DNA of 64,000 nucleotides, from the NCBI GenBank assembly GCA_963819905.1, contig CAWFXP010000011.1, positions 62,001-126,000 on the forward strand. The letters are read 5' to 3'. The notes beneath the pieces are model-generated. The model searched no databases, was not told the origin of the DNA, and saw only the letters and a list, made by a program, of their open reading frames with translations. The stretch is from CAWCQC01 sp963819905. GTDB lineage: Bacteria > Actinomycetota > Thermoleophilia > Gaiellales > Gaiellaceae. A program made the translations under genes and the position numbers. How positions within the stretch are numbered: the first letter of the stretch is position 1; each line of letters begins with the position of its first letter. This document shows, in pieces, positions 36,538 through 46,012 of this stretch.

Positions 36538-37520
36538 CCTCCGCCGCGGGCGGGTGACGGCTGTCAGGGAGCGTCACGACGGGCTCGTCAGGCTCGAGGT
36601 CGACGGCGTGCCGTGCTTGGCCTATCCGAGGCTGACGGGCCCCGTCGCCGTCGACGACGACGTCGTCGTCAACACGCAGGCGCGGGAACTCGGGCTCGGG
36701 TCGGGCGGATTCGACGTGCTGCACGTCAACCTGACGCGGGGGCTCGGCCTCGGCCCCGATCCCGGAGCGCATGTCATGAAGCTGCCGTACACGTCGCTGC
36801 AGGTGGCGGTCAACCACGTCGAGGAAGACCGGGAGCTCCCGTCTGCCGTCGACGGGCTGCCGGTGGTCTGCTGCACCCTGCACAGCCAGGTCGCGCCTGT
36901 CTGCGCAGCCCTCGGGCGCCGGCCGCGGATCGCGTACGTCCAGGTTTCGGGCGGAGCGCTCCCCGTCTCGATGTCCGACACGCTCCGTATCCTTCGAGAA
37001 ACGGGGTTCGTCGGGGCGACCGTCGGCGTCGGTCCCTGCGTGGACGGGGACGTGGCCTGCGTCACCATCGCATCCGCGCTCGCCTGGGTCGCCGCGGAGG
37101 AGTTCGATGTGGCCGTCTGCAGCGTCGGGCCGGGGATCGTCGGCACCGGTTCCGAGCTGGGTCACGGGGCTTTGACCCTCGCCGAGACCGCCAACGCGGC
37201 GATCGCGCTCGACGGCCGGCCCGTGCTCGCTCCTCGCGTGTCGACGGTCGACGCTCGCGATCGCCACCGGCCGGTCTCGCACCACGTCGAGGGCGTCCTT
37301 CGCTTCACGCTCGGGACCGTTGAGGGTCGCCTGGCCGGCGGGCCTCGAGGCGCCGACCGGCATCGATGGGCTGACCTCGGTCGACGTCAGCGGCTGGGAG
37401 GACGCGTGCGCCGGGTTGCCGCTGTCGACTATGGGACGCGGACCGGCCGACGACCCCTGGTTCTTCGCGGCTGCGTTCGCGGCCGGTCGCCTCGCTGGCT
37501 CGTGGCTCGATGCAGGCTGA
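36527..37520 (+). CDS. DUF3866 family protein, one +1 frame change
   Basis: About 330 residues, function unknown. Conserved blocks of the family are clear: RLEVDGVPCLAYPRLTGPV, VVVNTQARELGLGSGGFDVL, AHVMKLPYTSLQ, CCTLHSQVAPVCAAL, GGALPVSMSDTLRIL, VGPCVDGDVACVT and VCSVGPGIVGTGSELGHG. The C-terminal 65 residues (RVAWPAGLEAPTG and on) are in the next frame after a +1 change at 37318-37321. Found in actinobacteria and firmicutes beside a Nudix gene, as here, where its ATG lies within the peptidase end. Confidence 0.85.
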
Positions 37521-38004
37521 GTCGGCGCGCACGGTCTTCTCGGGGCGCTGGCTCGACGTCAACCTCGAGCGCTGGGCCGGCCGGGAGCGCGAGATCGTCG
37601 TGCGGCCCGACGTCGTGGCCGTCGTTGCGGTCGACCCGGCGGGGAACGTCACGCTGGTACGGCAGCTGAGGCCGCCGGCCGGACGGCCGCTCCTCGAGCT
37701 GCCGGCGGGGATGGTCGAGGCCGACGAAGACCCGCTTGCCGCTGCCAGGAGGGAGCTGCGCGAGGAGACAGGGCTCTCGGGCGGCGCCTGGCGAGCCGGG
37801 CTGACGTTCTGGACGACGCCCGGGTTCTGCCGCGAGCGCGTCCACCTTTTCTTCGCCCGCGACGTCGAGGAGGGCGCGCCTGCAGTGGACGAGGACGAGC
37901 CGATCGAGGTCGTTCGCTGGCGCACGACCGACATTGCGGCGAGGCTGCACGAGATCGTGGATGCGAAGACGCTGATCGGCCTGCTCCTCTATCTTCGCAG
38001 CTAG
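37510..38004 (+). CDS. Nudix hydrolase (ADP-ribose pyrophosphatase-like)
   Basis: One hundred sixty-four residues. The Nudix box is intact, GMVEADEDPLAAARRELREETGL (Gx5Ex7REUxEExGU), preceded by RQLRPPAGRPLLELPA, the usual lead in ADP-ribose pyrophosphatases. The strand before it (VAVVAVDPAGNVTLV) and the C-terminal helix (IVDAKTLIGLLLYL) fit as well. ATG overlaps the DUF3866 stop by eleven bases. Likely clears ADP-ribose or similar nucleoside diphosphates; substrate not proven. Confidence 0.88.
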   Translation: MQAESARTVFSGRWLDVNLERWAGREREIVVRPDVVAVVAVDPAGNVTLVRQLRPPAGRPLLELPAGMVEADEDPLAAARRELREETGLSGGAWRAGLTFWTTPGFCRERVHLFFARDVEEGAPAVDEDEPIEVVRWRTTDIAARLHEIVDAKTLIGLLLYLRS

Positions 38005-38020
38005 CGGCGCCGCGAGACGA

Positions 38021-38045
38021 GCGGCCGGCCGCGGCCGCCGGCCGC
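38021..38045 (+). terminator. GC-rich hairpin between the Nudix gene and ald
   Basis: Nine-bp stem GCGGCCGGC / GCCGGCCGC with a seven-base loop, 17 bases after the Nudix stop. Confidence 0.6.
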
Positions 38046-38062
38046 CGCGCCGCCTCGGACGG

Positions 38063-38068
38063 TACGCT
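38063..38068 (+). promoter_or_regulatory. -10 element TACGCT for ald
   Basis: TACGCT ends 9 bases before ATG 38078. Confidence 0.5.
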
Positions 38069-38077
38069 TCCGCCGCC

Positions 38078-39202
38078 ATGCGCGTCGGAGTCGTCACCGA
38101 GCTCAAGTCGGACGAGCATCGCGTCGCGCTTACGCCGGCCGGCGCCCGCGAGCTTGTCGAGCGGGGACACGAGGTTCTCGTCGAAGCGGGAGCCGGGGTG
38201 GGCAGCGCGCTGCCCGACGCGGCCTATGTCGCCGTCGGCGCACGGCTCACGACGAGAGAGGACGTCTGGGCGTCCGCCGACCTCGTCCTCAAGGTCAAGG
38301 AGCCATTGCCGGAGGAGTACTCCTCGATTCGCGAGGATCTCGTGCTCTTCACCTACCTGCACCTCGCCGCCAACGAGGGCTTGACCCGTACGCTGGTCGC
38401 CTCCGGCGCCACGTGCCTCGCCTACGAGACCGTCGAGACCGGCGACCGGCGCCTGCCACTGCTCGCTCCGATGAGCGAGGTCGCAGGTCGGCTCGCGACC
38501 CAGATGGGCGCCTGGGCGCTTGAGAAGGCGCAAGGGGGGAGAGGGAAGCTCCTCGGCGGTGTGCCCGGCGTCCCGCCGGCCAAGGTGATCGTTCTCGGCG
38601 GCGGCGTGGTCGGCTACAACGCAGCCCTGATCGCGGTCGGCATGCAGGCCGACGTGTGGGTGCTCGACCGGTCGGTCGAGCGGATGCGGGAGCTCGAGAT
38701 GATGCTCGACGGGCGCATCACGCTCGCCATGTCGAGCCGCCTGCAGATCGAAGAGGTTCTGCCCGATGCGGATCTCGTCGTCGGCGCGGTCCTGATCCCG
38801 GGGGCCAGGGCGCCGAAGCTCGTGACGCGCGACATGCTGCCGAGCCTCAAGCCGGGCGCGGTGCTCGTCGACGTCGCGATCGACCAGGGCGGGTGCTTCG
38901 AGACCTCACGGCCGACCACGCACTCGGATCCCGTCTTCACGGTCGACGGCGTCGTGCACTACTGCGTGGCGAACATGCCCGGAGCCGTCCCGATCACCTC
39001 GACCAAGGCGCTGACGAACGTCACGCTTCCCTACGTCGAGGCAATCGCTGATCACGGTGCCCGCGACGCCTTGACGCGTGATCCCGTCCTCGCCCGAGGG
39101 GTCAACGTCGTCGGCGGCAAGGTGACCTACGAGGCGGTCGCCGAAGCCCACGGCCTGCCCTACGTGGCGCTCGCGGAGGCTCTCCCGGCGCTTGCCGCCT
39201 AG
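38078..39202 (+). CDS. ald: Alanine dehydrogenase
   Basis: NAD-dependent interconversion of alanine and pyruvate plus ammonia. Three hundred seventy-four residues. Substrate domain opens MRVGVVTELKSDEHRVALTPAGARELVERGHEV; LKVKEPLPEEY carries the conserved Lys-Glu and YLHLAANEGLT the active-site His. The Rossmann loop is VIVLGGGVVGYNAALIA, with VLDRSVERM and the DVAIDQGGCFETSRPTTH motif after it. Own promoter and a terminator on each side suggest a single-gene unit. Confidence 0.93.
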   Translation: MRVGVVTELKSDEHRVALTPAGARELVERGHEVLVEAGAGVGSALPDAAYVAVGARLTTREDVWASADLVLKVKEPLPEEYSSIREDLVLFTYLHLAANEGLTRTLVASGATCLAYETVETGDRRLPLLAPMSEVAGRLATQMGAWALEKAQGGRGKLLGGVPGVPPAKVIVLGGGVVGYNAALIAVGMQADVWVLDRSVERMRELEMMLDGRITLAMSSRLQIEEVLPDADLVVGAVLIPGARAPKLVTRDMLPSLKPGAVLVDVAIDQGGCFETSRPTTHSDPVFTVDGVVHYCVANMPGAVPITSTKALTNVTLPYVEAIADHGARDALTRDPVLARGVNVVGGKVTYEAVAEAHGLPYVALAEALPALAA

Positions 39203-39221
39203 CGGCTCAGGAGGAGCCGCT
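39201..39221. terminator. Bidirectional terminator at the ald end
   Basis: Eight-bp stem AGCGGCTC / GAGCCGCT with loop AGGAG; overlaps the stop codons of ald and of the convergent small gene. Confidence 0.65.
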
Positions 39222-39365
39222 CGTCGCGTCTGCGTCAGGCGGGGTTTCGGGCTTTCGCTCGAACCGCTGCGTCACCTTGATCACGGCGTACGTCACGAGC
39301 GCCGCGAGGAAGACGACGCTCAGGATCCACGCGAGCAGCTCGAGGAAGCCGATGAGATCGTCCAT
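39207..39365 (-). CDS. Small single-helix membrane protein
   Basis: Fifty-two residues from the ATG at 39365: MDDLIGFLELLAWILSVVFL continuing into AALVTYAVIKVTQRF, one membrane helix (about 8-30) with a basic edge, then a Pro/Asp-rich tail (PETPPDADATSGSS). Not recognised. A longer version starting inside deoB is possible but less likely, because the divergent promoter region lies between. Convergent with ald, divergent from deoB. Confidence 0.6.
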   Translation of the reverse strand: MDDLIGFLELLAWILSVVFLAALVTYAVIKVTQRFERKPETPPDADATSGSS

Positions 39366-39375
39366 GATCGACTCG

Positions 39376-39381
39376 TAGAAT
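39376..39381 (+). promoter_or_regulatory. -10 element TAGAAT for deoB, overlapping a reverse TATTCT
   Basis: TAGAAT ends 6 bases before ATG 39388. On the other strand TATTCT (39383-39378) lies 12 bases before the start of the small membrane gene, so the two promoters overlap. Confidence 0.55.
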
Positions 39382-39387
39382 AGCCAT

Positions 39388-40554
39388 ATGGCCCGGGCGT
39401 GCATCATCGTGCTCGATGCGGTCGGTGCCGGCGCCCTGCCGGATGCCGCCGACTACGGCGACGAGGGATCCGACACGCTCGGGAACGTCGCCCGTGCCGT
39501 CGGCGGGCTGGACCTTCCGAATCTCGAGGCTCTCGGGCTCGGAAACGTCGAGTTGCTCGAAGGCTGCCCGCCGCAGCCCGGAGCGCCGGCCGTCGCCGGC
39601 AGGCTGCTCGAGCGATCGAAGGGGAAGGACACGATGAGCGGGCACTGGGAGCTGATGGGCATCGTTTCGGCCCAGGCGCTTCCGACCTACTCGCACGGGT
39701 TTCCCTTCGTGATCATCGAGGAGTTCGCCCATCGCACCGGGCGCGGCGTGCTCGGCAACGTGGCCGCCTCGGGGACCGAGATCATCCAGGAGCTCGGCGA
39801 GGAGCACCAGGAGACCGGAAAGTGGATCGTCTACACGTCGGCGGACTCCGTCTTTCAGGTCGCCGCACACGTGGACACGATCCCGGTCGAGGAGCTCACC
39901 CAGGCCTGCGAGACGGCACGCGAGATCCTGAAAGGGAAGGACGCGGTCGGGCGGGTGATCTCGCGGCCCTTCTCCGGTGTGCCCGGGAACTACGTGCGGA
40001 TCGACGGACGACACGACTGGGCGCTCGAGCCACGGCGCCCCAACTACCTGACGCTCCTGCACGACGGAGGGGTGCCCGTCCACGCGGTCGGGAAGGTGTC
40101 CGACATCTTCTCGGGGCTCGACATCGACGAGTCCCATCCGACCAGGTCGAACGTCGAAGGTATCGCCGCGACCGAAGAGCTGCTGAACACGCTGGAGAGC
40201 GGCCTCGTGTTCACGAACCTGGTCGAGACGGACATGCTCTGGGGACATCGCAACGATCCGGAGAACTTCCACCGGTGCCTTCAGGACTTCGACCGGCGCC
40301 TCCCGGACCTGCTCGGCTGCCTGAGGCCGAACGACCTGCTGATCCTGACCTCCGATCACGGGTGCGATCCGACGACACCCTCGACCGATCACTCCCGCGA
40401 GTACGCGCTGCTGCTCGCCTACGTCGCCGGCCGGAACGCGGCCGGCCGGATCTACGAAGGGGAGTTCGCGGACGTCGGGGCAACTGCGAACGCCTGGCTC
40501 GGCGGCAAGGGCCCGTCGCGGCGCCTGGCCGGTCAGCCGTTCCTCGAGCCGTAG
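39388..40554 (+). CDS. deoB: Phosphopentomutase
   Basis: Isomerises (deoxy)ribose 1-phosphate and 5-phosphate, linking nucleoside salvage to central metabolism. Alkaline-phosphatase-fold enzyme of 388 residues: CIIVLDAVGAGALPDAADYGDEGSDTLGN with the first metal Asp, KDTMSGHWELMG with the catalytic Thr, KVSDIFSG, NLVETDMLWGHRND and LTSDHGCDPTTPSTDHSREY with metal ligands. Followed after 126 bases by the nucleoside phosphorylase whose product it uses. Confidence 0.93.
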   Translation: MARACIIVLDAVGAGALPDAADYGDEGSDTLGNVARAVGGLDLPNLEALGLGNVELLEGCPPQPGAPAVAGRLLERSKGKDTMSGHWELMGIVSAQALPTYSHGFPFVIIEEFAHRTGRGVLGNVAASGTEIIQELGEEHQETGKWIVYTSADSVFQVAAHVDTIPVEELTQACETAREILKGKDAVGRVISRPFSGVPGNYVRIDGRHDWALEPRRPNYLTLLHDGGVPVHAVGKVSDIFSGLDIDESHPTRSNVEGIAATEELLNTLESGLVFTNLVETDMLWGHRNDPENFHRCLQDFDRRLPDLLGCLRPNDLLILTSDHGCDPTTPSTDHSREYALLLAYVAGRNAAGRIYEGEFADVGATANAWLGGKGPSRRLAGQPFLEP

Positions 40555-40680
40555 CCGGTACGGCCGTTTCGGAGGTCTCGTGGACGACATGGGCCAGGGG
40601 TGGCGCAGATCGGGAGATGCCCGGCCCGTCCGACACGTGCCCGCTGCCTCCCTCGTGCGGCGAAGGCGCCCCGGTCCTCG

Positions 40681-41976
<1,296 letters not shown>

Positions 41977-42034
41977 CGCCGCACGGCGCCGCGAGCGCCA
42001 TCAGCATCGCTCGGGCGACGCTCGAGGACGGCGG

Positions 42035-42040
42035 TACGCT
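42035..42040 (+). promoter_or_regulatory. -10 element TACGCT for mutM
   Basis: TACGCT ends 6 bases before GTG 42047. Confidence 0.5.
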
Positions 42041-42046
42041 TGCCGC

Positions 42047-42883
42047 GTGCCGGAGCTTCCCGAGGTGGAGACGATCAGTCGACGGCTCGGGCCCGTTCTC
42101 GTCGGCAGGCGGCTCGCACGCGTCGTCATCCTCGACGAGCGTCTGACGAGGCCCGAGCCGCCTGCTGCGGTTGCCCATTCCCTCGAAGGACAGCGCGTGG
42201 TGGCTGTGGGACGCCGGGGCAAGTATGTGGTTGTCGAGTTCGAGAGCGGACGTCACCTCCTCGTTCATCTGCGGATGACCGGAAGCTTCCGGGCCGGCCG
42301 CTGCGAATCCCTCGAGGACGATTCGCATCGGCGGGCTGTTGTCAGCCTAGACGACGGCTCGGACGTCGTGTATCGAGATGTCCGGCGGTTCGGTACGTGG
42401 ACGTTTCTGGAGCCCGGGGAGCTGGACGAGTATCTCGCTGCCAGGCTCGGCCCGGAACCGTTGGGCCCGGGGTTCACGAGCGGGGCGCTGGGCGCCGTTC
42501 TCGCCGGGCGCACCGCGCCGGTCAAGGCGATCCTCCTCGATCAGCGCCGTATCGCCGGGGTCGGGAACATCTACGCCGACGAGGCGCTCTGGTACGCGCG
42601 AGTCGATCCCCGCCTTCCCGGCGGGGCCCTCTCCGCAGCCGAGGTGAGGGCGACGCACCGCGGCGTCCGCCGTGCGCTCCAGATCGGGATCGACCGGCAG
42701 GGCGCGACCCTTCGCGACTACCGTGATCCGAGCGGCGCCGAGGGAACGATGCAGGACGAGTTCCGCGTGTACGGGAGGGCAGGCCTTCCGTGCGCTCGCT
42801 GCCGTTCGCCGATCCAGAAGACGAAAATTGCGGGGCGCGGCACGTGGTTCTGTCCGCGATGTCAACCGGCGCACGCTCCATGA
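42047..42883 (+). CDS. mutM: Formamidopyrimidine-DNA glycosylase
   Basis: Bifunctional base-excision enzyme removing 8-oxoguanine and Fapy lesions. Two hundred seventy-eight residues. N-terminal PELPEVETI gives the catalytic Pro and Glu; VGRRGKYVVVE has the conserved Lys; the H2TH region is LLDQRRIAGVGNIYADEALW; the end is a zinc finger with Cys pairs CARCRSPIQKTKIAGRG and CPRC. All residues for activity are present. Overlaps the peptidase gene by four bases (ATGA). Confidence 0.92.
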   Translation: MPELPEVETISRRLGPVLVGRRLARVVILDERLTRPEPPAAVAHSLEGQRVVAVGRRGKYVVVEFESGRHLLVHLRMTGSFRAGRCESLEDDSHRRAVVSLDDGSDVVYRDVRRFGTWTFLEPGELDEYLAARLGPEPLGPGFTSGALGAVLAGRTAPVKAILLDQRRIAGVGNIYADEALWYARVDPRLPGGALSAAEVRATHRGVRRALQIGIDRQGATLRDYRDPSGAEGTMQDEFRVYGRAGLPCARCRSPIQKTKIAGRGTWFCPRCQPAHAP

Positions 42884-44229
42884 GCCTGTTTCTGCCGGAG
42901 GGCGTGCTCGTCGGCAACTGGTCGGACGGCCGAGCCTGGACGGGCTGTACCGTCGTGCTCGTACCCGACGCCAGCGTCGTCGCCTGCGAGGTGCGAGGCG
43001 GCGGACCCGGGACGCGAGAGAGCGATCTCCTGACGCCACAGGCCAGCGCGCCCGGCGTGCATGCGATCATGCTCTCCGGTGGCAGCGCCTTCGGGCTCGG
43101 CGCCGCGGACGGCGCCGTCGACTTTCTCGCGGAACGGGGAATCGGCTATCGCACGCGTGCGGGGCTCGTTCCCCTGGTCGCGGGCGCGGTGGTCTACGAT
43201 CTCGCGCTCGGAGACGCGGAGATCCGTCCGGACCGGGGCGCCGGCTACCTCGCCTGTGAGGCGGCGTGCCCGGAGCTCGAGCGAGGATCGGTGGGGGCCG
43301 GAACCGGCTGCACGGTCGGGAAGATCCTCGGACCTTCCTCCTGGACGAAGGGCGGGCTCGGGTTCGCAGGCCGTACCCTCGCCGGTGGCGGCAAGGTCGC
43401 CGCGCTGGCCGTGGTGAACGCGTTCGGCGACGTGCTGGCCGAAGACGGTGCGATCCTCGCCGGCGTCTGGGACGGCGGCGGCTACCGGCGAACGGTCGAC
43501 CTGCTCGCCGCGGGCACGTCGCCCGTGCGCGCCTGGCGCGAGTCGACGACCCTCGTCTGCGTGCTCACGGACGCTGCGTTCTCGAAGACCGATGCCTGGC
43601 TCGTTGCCCGGGCGGCGAGCGCCGGAGTGGCGCGCGCGGTCGACCCGGCCGCGACGGCCGTCGACGGGGACGTCGTGTACTGCGTGGCGACCGGGCGTCG
43701 CCCGCTCGACGTCCTGACCGTCTCGGCCGTGGCCGCCGACGTCGCCGCGGCTGCGGTGCGTGACGGCGTCAGGCAGGCCTCCGGAGCGCCCGGCTGCCCG
43801 TCGGCCGGCGAGCGCCGCGCGAGCGCGTCAGCTGCGGGATCCGGTCCTGCCGCCGGACACGCCGGCCTGAGGCGCACGCAGTCGTACACGTCCGGCCCCT
43901 ACACACCCGACGGGCGGCAGATCCCGTCGGGGCCCGGCGGCGGCACCAAGCGAGTCCGCGCTGCGAGGCGAGCGTTCAGGCGGCGACGTCCCCGTCAAGC
44001 TCCTCGAGAACGCCTTCGCGATCGAGACGCCAGAGCTCGAGGTAGCCGCCGATCGGCGTGCCGTCGATCACGATCTGGGGCACCGTCCACCCGCCGGTCA
44101 GATCGTGCAGCTGCCTGCGGAAGTCCGGCTGCTCGTCGATCCGGATCTCCTCGTAGGCGAGGCCGCGCCGCTCGAGCAGCGCCCGGGCACGCTCGCAGTA
44201 ACCGCACCAGTCGGTCGTGTACATGGTGA
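42880..44229 (+). CDS. P1-family (DmpA/S58) peptidase; real end probably near 43870
   Basis: Self-processing N-terminal-nucleophile hydrolase related to D-aminopeptidase DmpA. Family blocks: GVLVGNWSDGRAWTGCTVVL, IMLSGGSAFGLGAADGAVDFL, GAGYLACEAA, GAGTGCTVGKILG with the probable Thr/Ser nucleophile region, KGGLGFAGRTL and VAALAVVNAFGDVL. The domain ends at about residue 300 (43790). The open frame continues to 44229 through a terminator hairpin and the opposite-strand glutaredoxin, which is implausible; a +1 change before 43870 would meet a TGA there. Coordinates give the uninterrupted frame. Confidence 0.72.
   Translation: MSLFLPEGVLVGNWSDGRAWTGCTVVLVPDASVVACEVRGGGPGTRESDLLTPQASAPGVHAIMLSGGSAFGLGAADGAVDFLAERGIGYRTRAGLVPLVAGAVVYDLALGDAEIRPDRGAGYLACEAACPELERGSVGAGTGCTVGKILGPSSWTKGGLGFAGRTLAGGGKVAALAVVNAFGDVLAEDGAILAGVWDGGGYRRTVDLLAAGTSPVRAWRESTTLVCVLTDAAFSKTDAWLVARAASAGVARAVDPAATAVDGDVVYCVATGRRPLDVLTVSAVAADVAAAAVRDGVRQASGAPGCPSAGERRASASAAGSGPAAGHAGLRRTQSYTSGPYTPDGRQIPSGPGGGTKRVRAARRAFRRRRPRQAPRERLRDRDARARGSRRSACRRSRSGAPSTRRSDRAAACGSPAARRSGSPRRRGRAARAAPGHARSNRTSRSCTW
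43906..43931. terminator. Terminator between converging peptidase and glutaredoxin genes
   Basis: Perfect nine-bp stem CCCGACGGG / CCCGTCGGG with an eight-base loop. Its position marks where the peptidase gene should already have ended. Confidence 0.7.
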
Positions 44230-44239
44230 CGGCGGGCAC
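43976..44239 (-). CDS. Glutaredoxin
   Basis: Small thiol-disulfide oxidoreductase, 87 residues from GTG 44239: VTMYTTDWCGYCERARALL with active-site CGYC, GLAYEEIRIDEQPDFRRQLHDLTGGWTVPQIVIDGTPIGGYLEL with the cis-Pro of TVPQ and the GG substrate loop. A later ATG (44224) would trim five residues. Upstream in the same frame lies a curious cysteine cluster (CPETPCCGCGACG) overlapping the recO promoter; it is probably not translated. Could serve mycoredoxin-type or glutathione-independent reduction. Confidence 0.85.
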   Translation of the reverse strand: MPAVTMYTTDWCGYCERARALLERRGLAYEEIRIDEQPDFRRQLHDLTGGWTVPQIVIDGTPIGGYLELWRLDREGVLEELDGDVAA

Positions 44240-44329
44240 CTCCAAGAGAACGAGTTCCAGGCCGCCGACATTCCTCGCAGGCGCTCCGCAGGCGCCACAG
44301 CCGCAGCACGGCGTTTCCGGGCACGTCCG

Positions 44330-44335
44330 TAGACT
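44330..44335 (+). promoter_or_regulatory. -10 element TAGACT for recO
   Basis: TAGACT ends 6 bases before GTG 44342. Confidence 0.55.
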
Positions 44336-44341
44336 GGTTGC

Positions 44342-45094
44342 GTGGGCTCGCGGACGCGGAAGGCGGAGGCCGTCGTGCTCCGCTCGCTTCGCTTCGGCGA
44401 GGCTGACCGCATCCTGCACCTGTTCACCCTCGACCAGGGTCGCGAGGGAGCGATCGCGAAGGGCGCCCGCAGGACGCGATCACGCTTCGGCGGCCGGCTC
44501 GAGCCGTTCAGCCACGTCGAGATCCAGCTCCACCAGGGTCGAGGTGAGCTCGCAACCGTGACCGGCGCTCACCTCTTGCGTTCCCACCACCGCATCGCCG
44601 GCGATCCGTACACGATGGCCGTCGGTCACATCGGGCTCGAAGCGATGCTGCGGTTGTTCATCGACCACGATCCGCATCCGCAAGCCTTCCACGGCCTCGT
44701 CCGCTTTCTCGATCTGCTCGACGAGCCGCCTGCCGAGGGAGCCCGTCGCGAGGAGCCGACGTCCGACCCGATCTCGCTCGGCTTCCAGCTGAAGCTCCTG
44801 TGGCTCGCCGGCTACCTGCCGCACCTGACGAGTTGCGCGGGTTGCGGGTCGACCGGGCCGGTCGTCGCTTTCTCGGCCCGTGCAGGCGGCGTCGTCTGTG
44901 CTTCGTGCGCCCACGAGGGGCTGCCGATCGCGCCCGAGGCGATCGCCGCCGCCCGGAGGTTGCTCGAGCGGCCGCTGGCCGATTCGAGCACTCTCGATCT
45001 GCCGCCTCCGGCGGCGCGCGACGTGCTCCGCGTGATCGAGTCGCTCTACGAGTTCCACGGTGGCTTCCGCATGCGCACGCTCGCGCGCCGCTGA
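44342..45094 (+). CDS. recO: DNA repair protein RecO
   Basis: Loads RecA with RecF/RecR. OB-fold start KAEAVVLRSLRFGEADRILHLFTLDQGREGAIAKGARRTRSRFGG, then an all-helical part with HPQAFHGLVRFLDLLDE, and a zinc site CAGCGSTGPVVAFSARAGGVVCASC. Two hundred fifty residues, complete. Upstream of glyQ-glyS as in Bacillus, an order that supports the call. Confidence 0.9.
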   Translation: MGSRTRKAEAVVLRSLRFGEADRILHLFTLDQGREGAIAKGARRTRSRFGGRLEPFSHVEIQLHQGRGELATVTGAHLLRSHHRIAGDPYTMAVGHIGLEAMLRLFIDHDPHPQAFHGLVRFLDLLDEPPAEGARREEPTSDPISLGFQLKLLWLAGYLPHLTSCAGCGSTGPVVAFSARAGGVVCASCAHEGLPIAPEAIAAARRLLERPLADSSTLDLPPPAARDVLRVIESLYEFHGGFRMRTLARR

Positions 45095-45137
45095 CCGCCG
45101 AGCCGCGGCCGCGAGACGCCTCCGCTCGCGAGCCGCT

Positions 45138-45143
45138 TAGGAT
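45138..45143 (+). promoter_or_regulatory. -10 element TAGGAT for glyQ
   Basis: TAGGAT ends 8 bases before GTG 45152 and argues for this start over a TTG nine bases upstream, which overlaps the hexamer. Confidence 0.55.
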
Positions 45144-45151
45144 TGGCACCC

Positions 45152-46012
45152 GTGCCGCTGACCTTCCAGGACATGATCTCGGCGCTCGAGCGCTACTGGG
45201 CGGCCTACGGCTGCGTGATCATGCAGCCGTATCACACCGAGGTCGGCGCCGGGACGTTCAACCCGGCCACCGCGCTCCGCTGCCTCGGGCCGGAGCCGTG
45301 GAAGGCCGCCTATGTCGAGCCGTCGATCAGACCGGCGGACGGGCGCTACGGCGAGAACCCGTTCCGCTTCCAGCACTACTACCAGTACCAGGTCGTGCTC
45401 AAGCCCGCGCCGGCGGACGTCCTCGATCTGTACTTCGCATCGCTGGCCGCACTCGGGATCGACCTGCTGGCGCACGACGTTCGCCTCGTCGAGGACGACT
45501 GGGAAGGGCCGACGCTCGGCGCGTGGGGCCTCGGCTGGGAGGTCTGGTGCGACGGGATGGAGGTCACGCAGTTCACGTACTTCCAGCAGCTCGGCGGCCT
45601 CGATCTCGAGCTCGTCCCGGCCGAGATCACGTACGGCCTCGAGCGCCTGGCGATGTTCCTCCAGGGCAAGCGCTCGGCCTTCGAGATCGAGTGGGCGCCG
45701 GGAGTGACGTGGGGCGACGTCTACCGCGAGAACGAGCGGCAGTGGTCGGCATACAACTTCGAGTACGCGCCGATCGACGTTCTCATGCGCCGGTTCGCCG
45801 AGCACGAGGCGGAGTGCCTCTCGCTCGTCGACCGCGGGTTACCACTGCCCGCCTACGACCAGGTGCTGAAGTGCTCGCACGCCTTCAATCTGCTCGACGC
45901 TCGAGGGGCGATCTCGGTTACCGAGCGAGCGTCGTACATCGGTCGCGTGCGGGCGCTTGCGCGCCGCGTTGCTCAGCTCTACGTGGAGGCGCATGCCGAC
46001 GCTCCTGCTTGA
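45152..46012 (+). CDS. glyQ: Glycyl-tRNA synthetase alpha subunit
   Basis: Catalytic subunit of the bacterial (alpha-beta)2 GlyRS. Two hundred eighty-six residues with the near-invariant FQDMISALERYWAAYGCVIMQPYHTEVGAGTFNPAT, YVEPSIRPADGRYGENPFRFQHYYQYQVVLKP and WEVWCDGMEVTQFTYFQQLGG. Most actinobacteria use the unrelated single-chain GlyRS, so the tetrameric type is informative about lineage. Overlaps glyS by 20 bases. Confidence 0.94.
   Translation: MPLTFQDMISALERYWAAYGCVIMQPYHTEVGAGTFNPATALRCLGPEPWKAAYVEPSIRPADGRYGENPFRFQHYYQYQVVLKPAPADVLDLYFASLAALGIDLLAHDVRLVEDDWEGPTLGAWGLGWEVWCDGMEVTQFTYFQQLGGLDLELVPAEITYGLERLAMFLQGKRSAFEIEWAPGVTWGDVYRENERQWSAYNFEYAPIDVLMRRFAEHEAECLSLVDRGLPLPAYDQVLKCSHAFNLLDARGAISVTERASYIGRVRALARRVAQLYVEAHADAPA

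Noticed and set aside
40555..40680. Remnant of cytidine deaminase or deoC between deoB and the phosphorylase
   Set aside because: Proline-rich short frames exist, but no catalytic motif of either enzyme could be recognised.
43880..43975. Possible tRNA or structured RNA gene between the peptidase and glutaredoxin genes
   Set aside because: No cloverleaf, no T-loop GTTCRANYC and only one strong hairpin, which behaves as a terminator. No tRNA, rRNA, CRISPR or riboswitch signal was found anywhere in the window.
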